Positions 33,301-40,865 of a stretch of DNA of 47,051 nucleotides are shown here, one piece after another. Every line of letters starts with the position of its first letter. The stretch's first letter is position 1. This DNA comes from an uncultured Collinsella sp. (GTDB taxonomy: Bacteria; Actinomycetota; Coriobacteriia; Coriobacteriales; Coriobacteriaceae): positions 1 through 47,051 of the forward strand of contig CAKUGF010000016.1 in the NCBI GenBank assembly GCA_934654585.1, given 5' to 3'. The notes beneath the pieces are model-generated. The model saw only the letters and a program-made list of their open reading frames with translations. It ran no database searches and had not been told where the DNA came from. Position numbers and translations under genes: made by a program.

Positions 33301-36300
33301 CGCGCCTATGCCTGCGAGCAAGAGCGTGCACAACGACGCCGACGGCAAGGTCGACTTTGGCGAGATCACCTTTACGCTCGACGACCTTAACAATGCTCTG
33401 GGCGAGAAGCCCGAGAAGCGCGAGCACACCTTTACCTACACCGTGACCGAGTCCGGCGAGGTCGCTGGCGTGACCAACGACGCCAAGCTGTCGCGCGAGG
33501 TTTCTTTCACCGTGGCTGATAACGGCAAGGGTAAGCTGAGCGTATCCCCTAACCCGGACGGCGATGTGGCATTTACGTTCACCAATACCTATAGCGTGAC
33601 GCCTATCGAGTCTCGTGTCACCGACCAGATCAAGGCGACCAAGGTTTTGACCGGGCGTGCGCTCGAGAAAGGCGAGTTCTCCTTCGAGCTCGTCGAGGGC
33701 GAGGGCAAGGACGCCAAGGTCGTCGCCAAGGGCACCAACACTGCCGACGGCAAGATTGCAATGGACAAGATCACCTACGACAAGCCCGGCACGCACAACT
33801 ACACGCTGCGCGAGGCCAAGGGTAATGTCGCCGGCATTACCTACGATGGCACGACCTACACCATTGAGACTATCGTCAAGGACAACGGTGACGGCACGCT
33901 CGACGTCGAGCACAAGCTGCAGAACGCCGATGAGGCGAAGTTCACCAACTCCTACAAGCCTGGCTCCAAGGTCTCCAGCGTCACCGACCAGATCACCGCG
34001 ACCAAGGTCCTGACCGGGCGCGAGCTCGGCCTCAAGGCCGGAGAGTTCCGCTTCGAGCTCGTCGAGGGTAACGACGTGGTCGCCACCGGCACCAACAATG
34101 CCGACGGCAAGATCGTGATGGATCCCGTCACCTATGAAGCGGCTGGCGAGCACACCTACAAGCTGCGCGAGACCAAGGCCGGCGCCATCGAGAACGGCAT
34201 TACCTACAGCACCGCCGAGTACACCATCGTGACTAAGGTTACGGACAACGGCGACGGCACGCTCGGCGTCGAGCACAAGCTGCAGAACGCCAAGGAGGCG
34301 ATCTTCGAGAACACCTATAACGTGACCCCCAAGAGCTTCAGCGTCACCGACCAGATCACCGCGACCAAGGTCCTGACCGGGCGTGCGCTCGAGAAAGGCG
34401 AGTTCCGCTTTGAGCTCGTCGAGGGCGACAAGGTCGTCGTCACCGGCACCAACAATGCCGACGGCAAGATCGTGATGGATCCCGTCACCTATGAAGCGGC
34501 TGGCGAGCACACCTACAAGCTGCGCGAGACCAAGGCCGGCGCCATCGAGAACGGCATTACCTACAGCACCGCCGAGTACACCATCGTGACTAAGGTTACG
34601 GACAACGGCGACGGCACCCTCAAGGCCGAGCATGTCCTGAATGGCGACAAGCCTGCGACCTTCGAGAACACCTACAGCGTGGACCCGCTCGATGCAGACC
34701 TCGACTTTGGCCTGAGCAAGGCTATCAACGGACGCGAGTGGACGGATGCGGACAAGTTCAGCTTTACCATCACCGCTCCCGAGGGCACTCCGCTGCCCGA
34801 CCCCGCAACCGTGACCGTGAGCAAGAAGGACGCGAAGGACGGCATCGCCGCCATCAAGTTCGGCGAGATTCGCTACACAGCTGCCGGAACCTACAAGTAC
34901 GAGATCCGCGAGAATAAGGGCAGCGCGGCTGGCATGACGTACGACGAGCACATCGCGACCGTCGAAGTGACCGTGACCGACAATGGCAAGGGCGTCCTGA
35001 CCGCCAACGTCACCAAGACGGAAAACGGACGCTTTACCAACACGTATAGCACTGAGCTTAACTACACCGCGGCTGGCGGCCTCAAGCTCAGCAAGAGCCT
35101 CTTCGGACGTCCCATGACCGAGGGTCAGTTTACCTTTACCGTGACGCCCGCCAACGAGGCCTCGGCCAAGGCGCTTGGCCTGCTGCCTGGAGTCAACGAA
35201 TTCAAGTCCCCTGCGACGACAGAGGGAGCGGTCGGCCTGATCGACATCCTGGCTGGCCATGAGGTCAAGTTTACGCAGGCTGACGCCGGTAAGACCTTTA
35301 CGTATACCGTGACCGAGAAGAATGACCGCCAGCCCGGCTACACCTACGACGACGCCGAGCGCACCGTGACGATTGCTATCGCCGATGACGGCGCTGGTAC
35401 GCTTACTGCCACCACGACCGTTACTGGCGGCCCCGAGGGCACGCATGCGATGGTCCACAAGAGCGGCGAGAACAAGGTCGAGAGCGCCCTGGTCCCGTTC
35501 GAAAACAGCTATAGCGCTACGACCAACAAGCCTGTCCAGGTCGTTGCCGCCAAGAAGCTGACCGGTCGCCTGATGGCCGACGGCGAGTTCTACTTTGGCA
35601 TCGCTTATGCGGGCGAGACGGAAGCAATCGAGGGTACTCCGGCTACCAACCTTGGCGGCCAGGTGAGCTTCGGTACGCTGCATTACACGACCGAGATGCT
35701 CGCCGATCTGGTAAGCGCCGGCCGCGCCATCCGCACCGACACGGATGCCAAGCCTGCGTGGACCATCAACTACACGGCGTTTGAGTTCACGAACTCACTG
35801 GCCGACAAGGGCATCTCGGCCGAAACGTCGAGCTTTGACTTTAAGGTTATCGTCGTCGACAACGGTGACGGTACCTTGAAGGCAACGGTCGACTACGGTG
35901 ACGCCGAGCCCGTGTTCGAGAACGTCTACGGCGCCGAGGCCGTGGATGACACACTCACCGGCACCAAGAAGCTTCAGGCCGCCGAGGGCCTGACCCCGGC
36001 CGACATCGCGGGCAAGTTCGCCTTTACCGTGACCGCGGACGAGGCGGGCGCCCCGATGCCCGAGCGCACGACCGCAACCAACGACGCGGCCGGCAACGTG
36101 GACTTTGGCAAGATCCACTTTACGCTCGAGGACCTCAACCGCGTCCTGGGCGTGAAGACCGATGTTTCTGGCGACGCATCGAGCGACGCCGAGGCCAACG
36201 CTGACGAGGCCGAAGTTGACGCCGATGAGAATGACGCCGAGGTCAATGGCGACGAGTCCGACGCCAACGACGAGTCCAAGCCCGCAGCCCCCACCGCTCC

Positions 36301-37375
36301 GCGCTCGCACACCTTTACCTACACGGTGACCGAGTCCGGTAGCGCCCCTGGCGTAACCAATGACACCAACGCCACGCGCAAGGTTTCCTATACCGTGACT
36401 GACGACGGCGCCGGACATCTGAAGGTCAAGCGCGAAGGCGCCGACGGTGCGGCCTTTACGTTCACCAACACCTACAGTGTGGCGCCAACCGATTCTGTGG
36501 TGACCGATCAGGTCAAGACGGTCAAGCGTCTGACCGGACGCGACCTTGCAGCAGGCGAGTTCACGTTTGATCTGCTCGAGGACGGCGTGGTTGTCGCGAG
36601 CGGCACCAACGACGCCAACGGCAACGTTACGCTGAGCCCGATTCACTACGAGGCGCCCGGCACGCACACGTACATGCTGCGCGAGGCTTGCCCCAACGCG
36701 CTCGGAATGTACAAGGGCGTCACCTATGACGGCACGACCTACACCGTCGTGACCACCGTCTCCGACAACGGCGACGGCACGCTGACCGCGACGCACAAGC
36801 TCGAGGGAACTACCGAGTCGGCTGGCTTTACCAATAAGTATCACGCCATGCCCACTCAGGTCTCCATCGGCGCGATCAAGGTGCTCGAGGGACGCGAGCT
36901 CAAGAAGGACGAGTTTAGCTTTAAGCTCGTTGGCGAGGACATCGAGTCCACCGTCACCAACGATGCCGACGGCAAGATCAACTTCGACAAGTTCGAGTAC
37001 GACGAGCCCGGAACGTACGTCTACACCATCAGCGAGGTCAAGGGCGACGAGACCGGTATGACGTACGACAAGTCCGTCTTTACCGCGACCGTCAACGTGG
37101 TCGATGCCGGCGAGGGTAACCTCAAGGCGAGCGTCGCCTATACCAAGGGCGACAAGAGCGTCGAGGGCATCGTGTTCAACAACACGTACAAGAAGCCCGA
37201 AACGCCCGTGCCGACGCCCGACCCCGGCACGCCCAAGACCGTGACGAACATCGTCAAGACGGTCAAGGGTTTCCTGCCCACCACGGGTGACCAGCAGGCA
37301 GCCGCGCTCCTCATGGCGTTTGTCGTCGCCATGTCCGGCGTCGGTGCCCTGATCTGGGGCATCCGTAAGCGCTAG
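30341..37375 (+). CDS. Giant LPxTG adhesin with VWA-like domain and FctA-type pilin repeats
   Basis: A 2344-residue surface protein. An N-terminal signal peptide (about 1-32) is followed by a von Willebrand A-like domain near 115-370 with MIDAS sequence DASGS. From about 684 to 2285 come some twelve FctA/isopeptide-type repeats of 100-150 residues, each starting with KVLTGR or a variant, with Y(T/K)LRE and ending F(T/E)NTY. The Lys, Glu and Asn fit intramolecular isopeptide bonds. The C terminus has a Pro linker, sorting signal LPTTG (about 2311), a membrane segment and RKR. Two repeats are nearly identical, and one has a 45-residue acidic insert. GAAGGGAG precedes the ATG. No sortase in the window. 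Likely binds host or partner bacteria. Confidence 0.93.
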   Translation: MSRYTRGLMAVILAVVLVLPAAAFAMLPEANARSSTGMDGPTASEKIVDYDTSDHWKYWAGGIDGKETTTQNVGRIWTDKTVKKTGEGEKSDFLTTLSAISSTSDTTISGKPLDIVMVLDASGSMDDPMGKSDNTKRIKALKKAANGFIDTIAEQNAKISDESKQHKVAIVKFSGDMTNQVGNGTYRKGGYTYNYSQTMKDLTLCSKGKGKGAENLKSTVNSISPAGSTRADYGLELADEQFSSDRARADAKKVVVFFTDGSPTSSSGFQASVANSAIKSAKSLKNKGSDIYTIGIFDGADPNAVPTARDTSNENKFMHAVSSNYPDAESYTSDMLGTRAENANYYKSATNAAELEKIFEEISGSIIKAGYPTEVHDGYGEHESGYITFTDRLGDFMQVDSFIYNGTTLDKPTKTEDNVDTYTFADDAAHLVITVQHAKKDEPRTGDIVTVKIPASLIPLRHFKITDGILTVDDTKPIQVSYTSSVKKDALNNLFTPENVPGLEDYIKSNTTKTENDSKTVSFYANKWNAGALGDTIANFEPADSNRYYYFQKNTPIYTDKNCTTPAKDSIPLAAKGTYYYKDEFEVAGEGGQVESPTAVIEFTGEDAASSEDAFVRDTSGNLSFKKGTARLAFIDELHTTKKSVGGNRTSTADDVLNPKWNNNATEVDVHLGNNGKISFAYNMTPATVDTKADFGLTKVLEGRNWTDTDEFKFELSATSENDAPLPDPATVTVTNQNADDKGKAAIDFGKITYNKPGEYTYEVREVAGELGGITYSDYVAKITVKVTVDTAGKLTAEVTKPEDKVFTNTYSAKTETPLTLEATKTLSGRPMADDEFKFALSYAGHDEALLETTNKGGKVEFGPLTYTTKSLAKLVKEDKASFDVSSDKPTWTIHYIAAEQTGELPAGVSATVSAIDAYVTVVDNGDGTLTATAVYGDAGNKFVNTYTAAPVEASLVGKKNLQVVPDGLTPANITGKFTFTVTGEEGAPMPASKSVHNDADGKVDFGEITFTLDDLNNALGEKPEKREHTFTYTVTESGEVAGVTNDAKLSREVSFTVADNGKGKLSVSPNPDGDVAFTFTNTYSVTPIESRVTDQIKATKVLTGRALEKGEFSFELVEGEGKDAKVVAKGTNTADGKIAMDKITYDKPGTHNYTLREAKGNVAGITYDGTTYTIETIVKDNGDGTLDVEHKLQNADEAKFTNSYKPGSKVSSVTDQITATKVLTGRELGLKAGEFRFELVEGNDVVATGTNNADGKIVMDPVTYEAAGEHTYKLRETKAGAIENGITYSTAEYTIVTKVTDNGDGTLGVEHKLQNAKEAIFENTYNVTPKSFSVTDQITATKVLTGRALEKGEFRFELVEGDKVVVTGTNNADGKIVMDPVTYEAAGEHTYKLRETKAGAIENGITYSTAEYTIVTKVTDNGDGTLKAEHVLNGDKPATFENTYSVDPLDADLDFGLSKAINGREWTDADKFSFTITAPEGTPLPDPATVTVSKKDAKDGIAAIKFGEIRYTAAGTYKYEIRENKGSAAGMTYDEHIATVEVTVTDNGKGVLTANVTKTENGRFTNTYSTELNYTAAGGLKLSKSLFGRPMTEGQFTFTVTPANEASAKALGLLPGVNEFKSPATTEGAVGLIDILAGHEVKFTQADAGKTFTYTVTEKNDRQPGYTYDDAERTVTIAIADDGAGTLTATTTVTGGPEGTHAMVHKSGENKVESALVPFENSYSATTNKPVQVVAAKKLTGRLMADGEFYFGIAYAGETEAIEGTPATNLGGQVSFGTLHYTTEMLADLVSAGRAIRTDTDAKPAWTINYTAFEFTNSLADKGISAETSSFDFKVIVVDNGDGTLKATVDYGDAEPVFENVYGAEAVDDTLTGTKKLQAAEGLTPADIAGKFAFTVTADEAGAPMPERTTATNDAAGNVDFGKIHFTLEDLNRVLGVKTDVSGDASSDAEANADEAEVDADENDAEVNGDESDANDESKPAAPTAPRSHTFTYTVTESGSAPGVTNDTNATRKVSYTVTDDGAGHLKVKREGADGAAFTFTNTYSVAPTDSVVTDQVKTVKRLTGRDLAAGEFTFDLLEDGVVVASGTNDANGNVTLSPIHYEAPGTHTYMLREACPNALGMYKGVTYDGTTYTVVTTVSDNGDGTLTATHKLEGTTESAGFTNKYHAMPTQVSIGAIKVLEGRELKKDEFSFKLVGEDIESTVTNDADGKINFDKFEYDEPGTYVYTISEVKGDETGMTYDKSVFTATVNVVDAGEGNLKASVAYTKGDKSVEGIVFNNTYKKPETPVPTPDPGTPKTVTNIVKTVKGFLPTTGDQQAAALLMAFVVAMSGVGALIWGIRKR
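34084..34617 (+). repeat. Internal direct repeat in the adhesin (177 identical bases)
   Basis: 34084-34260 and 34441-34617 are identical over 177 bases, offset by 357 bases (119 codons, in frame). The starts of these repeats (near 33976 and 34342) also share over 40 identical bases. Recent duplication or gene conversion is implied. Confidence 0.9.
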
Positions 37376-37452
37376 GCGCACTGACAGCGCCCGGGGCCAA
37401 GGGCCCCGGGCAGCTGCCGGGGAGCCAGAACATAGCCCCCACCCCACCCCCA

Positions 37453-37492
37453 GCCGCCACGGAGGCGTCTCCCTTCTCCGTGGCGGCACTTT
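37453..37492 (+). terminator. Rho-independent terminator of the adhesin gene
   Basis: GCCGCCACGGAG (37453-37464) pairs perfectly with CTCCGTGGCGGC (37476-37487), then ACTTTTG. A second GC-only hairpin (GCCCGGGGCC with GGCCCCGGGC) lies closer to the stop, at about 37389-37411. Confidence 0.75.
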
Positions 37493-37515
37493 TGTGCGTA
37501 GGGGAGGAGGGCGCG

Positions 37516-37673
37516 CCACGAAACCGGCCCATCTACTACGTTTAGCTGCCGACCCCTAACCATGCCGAAAAACGTGAAAACAAAACCGCAGGTAGAACGC
37601 CTGCGGTTTTGTTCAAAACGAGGGTGTGGTCGGGGGTATCGAGTCAAACGTAGTAGATGAGCCGGTTTCGTGG
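37516..37673. repeat. Repeat family B, copy 2, with central terminator hairpin
   Basis: The inverted ends 37516-37543 and 37646-37673 match over nearly all 28 bases (outer part CCACGAAACCGGC, inner part CATCTACTACGTTT). The centre AAAACCGCAGG (37582-37592) and CCTGCGGTTTT (37600-37610) form a perfect hairpin with A and T runs. Confidence 0.8.
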
Positions 37674-37688
37674 CGGGTGCCGCCGGCT

Positions 37689-37723
37689 GATCCCCCGGGG
37701 ACGGGGAAACGGATCATTTTTGG
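37689..37723. repeat. Repeat motif C, copy 4
   Basis: GATCCCCCGGGGACGGGG followed by AAACGGATCATTTTTGGC, same orientation as copy 3. It lies between family B copy 2 and family A copy 3. Confidence 0.65.
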
Positions 37724-37765
37724 CTCCGCGGGGCTCGCGGAAGTGCCCGCGCGGGGCTGCCCGAA

Positions 37766-37919
37766 CAAAACTATGCCGGATTACGGGGCTGAATCGCGAA
37801 CCTCCAACCATACCGAAAAACGCGAAAACAAAACCGCAGGTAGATGGGCCATCATTTTTCGAAAAATGGGGGCATGGACGGGGTTCCTGAGTTTAGCCCC
37901 GTAAACCGGCATAGTTTTG
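37766..37919. repeat. Repeat family A, copy 3
   Basis: Inverted ends at 37766-37791 and 37894-37919. The core AAAACCGCAGGTAG is present but its pairing arm has diverged, so the central hairpin is lost. Same orientation as copy 2. The gap 37376-37979 thus consists of a terminator and three repeat elements and holds no gene. Confidence 0.75.
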
Positions 37920-37979
37920 AAATGGCATCAAATCGGTAACAGCCATAAAGCTATGCAGGGGCGGTCGGCCGTTGGTTGA

Positions 37980-38609
37980 TTATCCTCGCAGGTAGGCGAT
38001 GGCGATTTGGGTGCGGTTGCGCAGGCCCATTTTGGCCAGGATTGAGCTGATGTGGTTTCGCACGGTGCCTTCGCCCATATAGGCCGTGGCGGCAATCTCC
38101 TTGTTGTCGAGTCCGCGTGCAATGAGCTCGGCGACCTCGAACTCGCGGTCGGTCAGGCCGGCAAAGGTCGCGGGCCGGCGGGGCGTGCCGGCCTCGGCGT
38201 CCGTTCCATCAAAATCGACGTCCTCGATTGCCTTGCCCTCCAGCACGCGCTTACCATCCATGACTTGCGCCAGCGCTGGCGGAATGGCAGCGACATCGGT
38301 CTTGATCAGATAGCCGCGGGCGCCCAGCTTGAGCGCCGACACAATGTACTCGTCATCCGAAAACGTGGTCAGGAACACCACGCGTGCTGTGGGGTCGCGC
38401 TCGAGGATCTCGCGCGCCACCGAAAGGCCGTCACGCCCCGGCATCTGAATATCGAGCAGCGCGATGTCGGGCGCGTGCTCGGTGTAGAGCGCGACCGCAT
38501 CGTTGCCGTCGGCGCCGGTGCCCACCACTTCGATCTGCGGCTGGGCACCCAGGATAATCTTGAGCGAATCGACCACCAAGCGGTCGTCGTCGACAACAAT
38601 GAGCCTCAT
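37980..38609 (-). CDS. NarL/LuxR-family response regulator
   Basis: A 209-residue regulator. The receiver domain has the acidic VVDDDR cluster, phosphoacceptor Asp53 (ALLDIQMPG) and FLTTFSDD. The C-terminal LuxR helix-turn-helix reads LTDREFEVAELIARGLDNKEIAATAYMGEGTVRNHISSILAKMGL. Its start overlaps the end of the histidine kinase gene by four bases, so the pair is translated together. Most likely it controls the divergent ABC exporter operon starting at 39918, as is common for LiaRS/DesKR-type systems beside ABC-2 transporters. Confidence 0.93.
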   Translation of the reverse strand: MRLIVVDDDRLVVDSLKIILGAQPQIEVVGTGADGNDAVALYTEHAPDIALLDIQMPGRDGLSVAREILERDPTARVVFLTTFSDDEYIVSALKLGARGYLIKTDVAAIPPALAQVMDGKRVLEGKAIEDVDFDGTDAEAGTPRRPATFAGLTDREFEVAELIARGLDNKEIAATAYMGEGTVRNHISSILAKMGLRNRTQIAIAYLRG

Positions 38610-39751
38610 CGGGCGTCATCTCCTTGCTGTTTGGGGACGGTGGCAAACACGCGCCAGCCGGGGGCGCCGGCGCGCGGCCCGGCAGTGAAGGTTCCGCCGA
38701 GCGCCTCGACGCGCTCGCGCATGGAGCCGAGCCCCATGCCTTCCACGATGCCTCGGCTGTTTGTCTTGGCCGCTCCCGTGCCATCATCGGTAACGATGAG
38801 CTGGTAAAACGACGGATGCTCCATGCATCGCACGGTGACCGCTTGGGCGTGCGCGTGGCGTATGGTGTTGGAGAGCGCCTCGCGCAGGACCGCCGCAAAG
38901 CAGTTGGCGACGTTGGCGGGCGCATGTTCGGCCAAAACCTCAAGCTCAATCTGCGGCCCGCCATCTGAGCGCGCGCCTTTCACGATGCGCTCGAGCTGTA
39001 CGGAGAGATTCGCCGCGTTGTCGTTGAGTGCGTGGACGCTGGCGCGCACAAGCTGAAGCGCCTCATCGACGGTGCGCTTGACGTCGGCGAAGTCGGCGGC
39101 GACGCCGGACTCGTTGGCGTGGACCACGCGCAGGGCCTCGGTTTGCAGCGAGGCGCGCGTGAGCTGGTGGCCCACGTTATCGTGGATCTCGCGCGCGATG
39201 CGTGCGCGTTCGGCGAGCGTCGCGAGTTCGACCTCGTAGTCCTGGCGGTCGGCAAGATCGCGGTTGCGCGCTTCGAGCGCGAGGGCTCGTTCCTGCAGCT
39301 GGTCGCGGGTGCGGCGCATGCGCTCCTGCTCGCGCTCCAGCTGAGCGGTGCGCAACGACAGTAAGGTGGCGGCGACCGAAAGGATGGCGGTCAACAGCAG
39401 CGCGCGGGTGGGAAGCGCGCCGGCGTGGGCATATGCAACGAGCGCGCAGGCAAAGATGGCGCCGGCGCCCAGTGCGCCCCAGACGTGCTCACGGCGCACG
39501 CGTCGCGCGATGTCATAGAAGGCGAGGGGCGCAAACGGAGCAAACGACGGCGCAAAGACGGCCACCATAATGTAAGCGTAGCTCGCGGCCTCACCGGCGC
39601 GGCGGGCACGTTCGCCTTGCGCAATTTCCGCAAGTGAGGCGACTATGACGCCAAGGCAAAACGCCGCAACCAAGCGAGCATCCACAGCAAGGCCCAAGGC
39701 GGCTGCGATGCAGCACGCCAACACGATCGATTTGTCGAAAAGCCTGTTCAT
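38606..39751 (-). CDS. Sensor histidine kinase (HisKA_3 type)
   Basis: A 381-residue membrane kinase. Several hydrophobic segments fill the first 130 residues. A coiled coil (LEREQERMRRTRDQLQERALALEARN) leads to the dimerisation box AREIHDNVGHQLTRAS with the phospho-acceptor His. The ATPase domain shows ALSNTIRHAHA, VTDDGTGA and GMGLGSMRERVEALGG. No extracellular sensor domain of size, so it may sense the membrane or its ABC transporter. ATG 39751 is preferred; TACAAT lies seven bases upstream, hinting at a leaderless message. A GTG at 39778 is an alternative without a ribosome site. Paired with the response regulator, which it overlaps. Confidence 0.92.
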   Translation of the reverse strand: MNRLFDKSIVLACCIAAALGLAVDARLVAAFCLGVIVASLAEIAQGERARRAGEAASYAYIMVAVFAPSFAPFAPLAFYDIARRVRREHVWGALGAGAIFACALVAYAHAGALPTRALLLTAILSVAATLLSLRTAQLEREQERMRRTRDQLQERALALEARNRDLADRQDYEVELATLAERARIAREIHDNVGHQLTRASLQTEALRVVHANESGVAADFADVKRTVDEALQLVRASVHALNDNAANLSVQLERIVKGARSDGGPQIELEVLAEHAPANVANCFAAVLREALSNTIRHAHAQAVTVRCMEHPSFYQLIVTDDGTGAAKTNSRGIVEGMGLGSMRERVEALGGTFTAGPRAGAPGWRVFATVPKQQGDDAR

Positions 39752-39757
39752 ACGGGT

Positions 39758-39763
39758 ATTGTA
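39758..39763 (-). promoter_or_regulatory. Candidate -10 element of the kinase gene
   Basis: TACAAT on the complementary strand ends seven bases before ATG 39751. Transcription would start at or next to the start codon, giving a leaderless mRNA. No strong -35 is visible. Confidence 0.35.
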
Positions 39764-39917
39764 CGCGATGGCGCGCACGACGATTGCTCAGGTGCCGCAA
39801 CCGTGACATTCCTCCCGCCCGGCCCCGCCGCACTCGTGACAAAGCTCACTGGCGCGCCCTCGCCGCACCTGCGATGATGCAATCGTACCGGGCCGCAATC
39901 AACAGAAGGGCCACCTC

Positions 39918-40856
39918 ATGACAGATATCGTCCGCGTCGAAAACCTCGTCAAGCGCTATGACGATCTTATTGCGCTCGACCACTTTAACCTGAACATCGC
40001 CCCCGGCGAGATCTTTGGCCTGCTCGGCCCCAACGGCTCGGGCAAGACCACCTCCATCAACTGTATCCTGCAGCTGCTCGCCTACGACAAGGGCACCATC
40101 GAGCTGTTCGGCGAGCCCATGACGCCCACCCGCTACGATCTTAAGCGCCGCATTGGCGTGGTGCCGCAGCAGGTGGCGGTGTTTGACGAGCTTACGGTGC
40201 GCGAGAACATCGACTACTTCTGCAGTCTGTACGTCAATGACCGCAAGCGCCGCCGCGCGCTGGTGGACGAGGCAATCGAATTTGTCGGTCTGGGCGACTT
40301 TGCCAAGTTCCGCCCCGGTTAGCTTTCGGGCGGCCTGGCGCGTCGCCTTAACATCGCCTGCGGTATCGCGCACAAGCCCGAGCTCATCTTCTTCGACGAG
40401 CCCACGGTGGCGGTCGACCCGCAAAGCCGCAACGCCATCCTGGAGGGCATCTGCCGCCTGCGCGATGAGGGCGCCACGGTGGTGTATACCAGCCATTACA
40501 TGGAGGAAGTCGAGCAGATCTGCAGCCGCATCATGATCATGGACGGCGGGCGCGTGCTGGCGCAGGGCACCAACGACGAGCTCAAGCGCATGATCCAGAT
40601 GGGCGAGAAAATCGTGATCGAGGTCGGTGAGGTGCCGAGTGCGGCGCTCACTGCCGTTGCGAGCCTGCCGCATGTCCTGGACCTGGCGGCGACGGCGGGC
40701 CAGCTCACGTTCTCGTGCGAGGCGAGCCCGCATAACCTGACCGACATCCTCGACGCGCTGCGCTCGTACGACGTGCCGCTCGGCCGCATCTACTCCGAGC
40801 CGCCGACCCTTAATGACGTGTTCCTCGAGATCACCGGCCGCGAGCTGCGCGACTAG
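39918..40856 (+). pseudogene. ABC-2 exporter ATPase interrupted by an amber codon at its signature
   Basis: One continuous frame of 312 codons encodes a drug-exporter-type ATPase, except for TAG at 40320-40322. Walker A GPNGSGKTT lies near residue 35, the Q-loop in GVVPQQVAVFDELTVREN, then FRPG-stop-LSGGLARRLNIACGIAHKPELIFFDEPTVAVDPQSR and the switch TSHYMEEVEQ. The stop replaces the residue just before the LSGG signature; CAG (Gln) to TAG by one transition is the simplest origin. A 134-residue product would lack signature and Walker B. Many genes here end in TAG, so general amber suppression is unlikely. The two permeases downstream are intact, so a sequencing error or a very recent mutation is possible. 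Confidence 0.85.
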
Positions 40857-40865
40857 GGGGCGGCC

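Noticed and set aside
32999..35683. 894-codon reverse-strand frame inside the adhesin
   Set aside because: Antisense to the repeats of the adhesin and itself repetitive for that reason; not a gene.
40320..40322. Amber codon read as pyrrolysine or by a suppressor
   Set aside because: Many genes in the window end in TAG, and no recoding element or pyl gene is visible; a point mutation or error is simpler.
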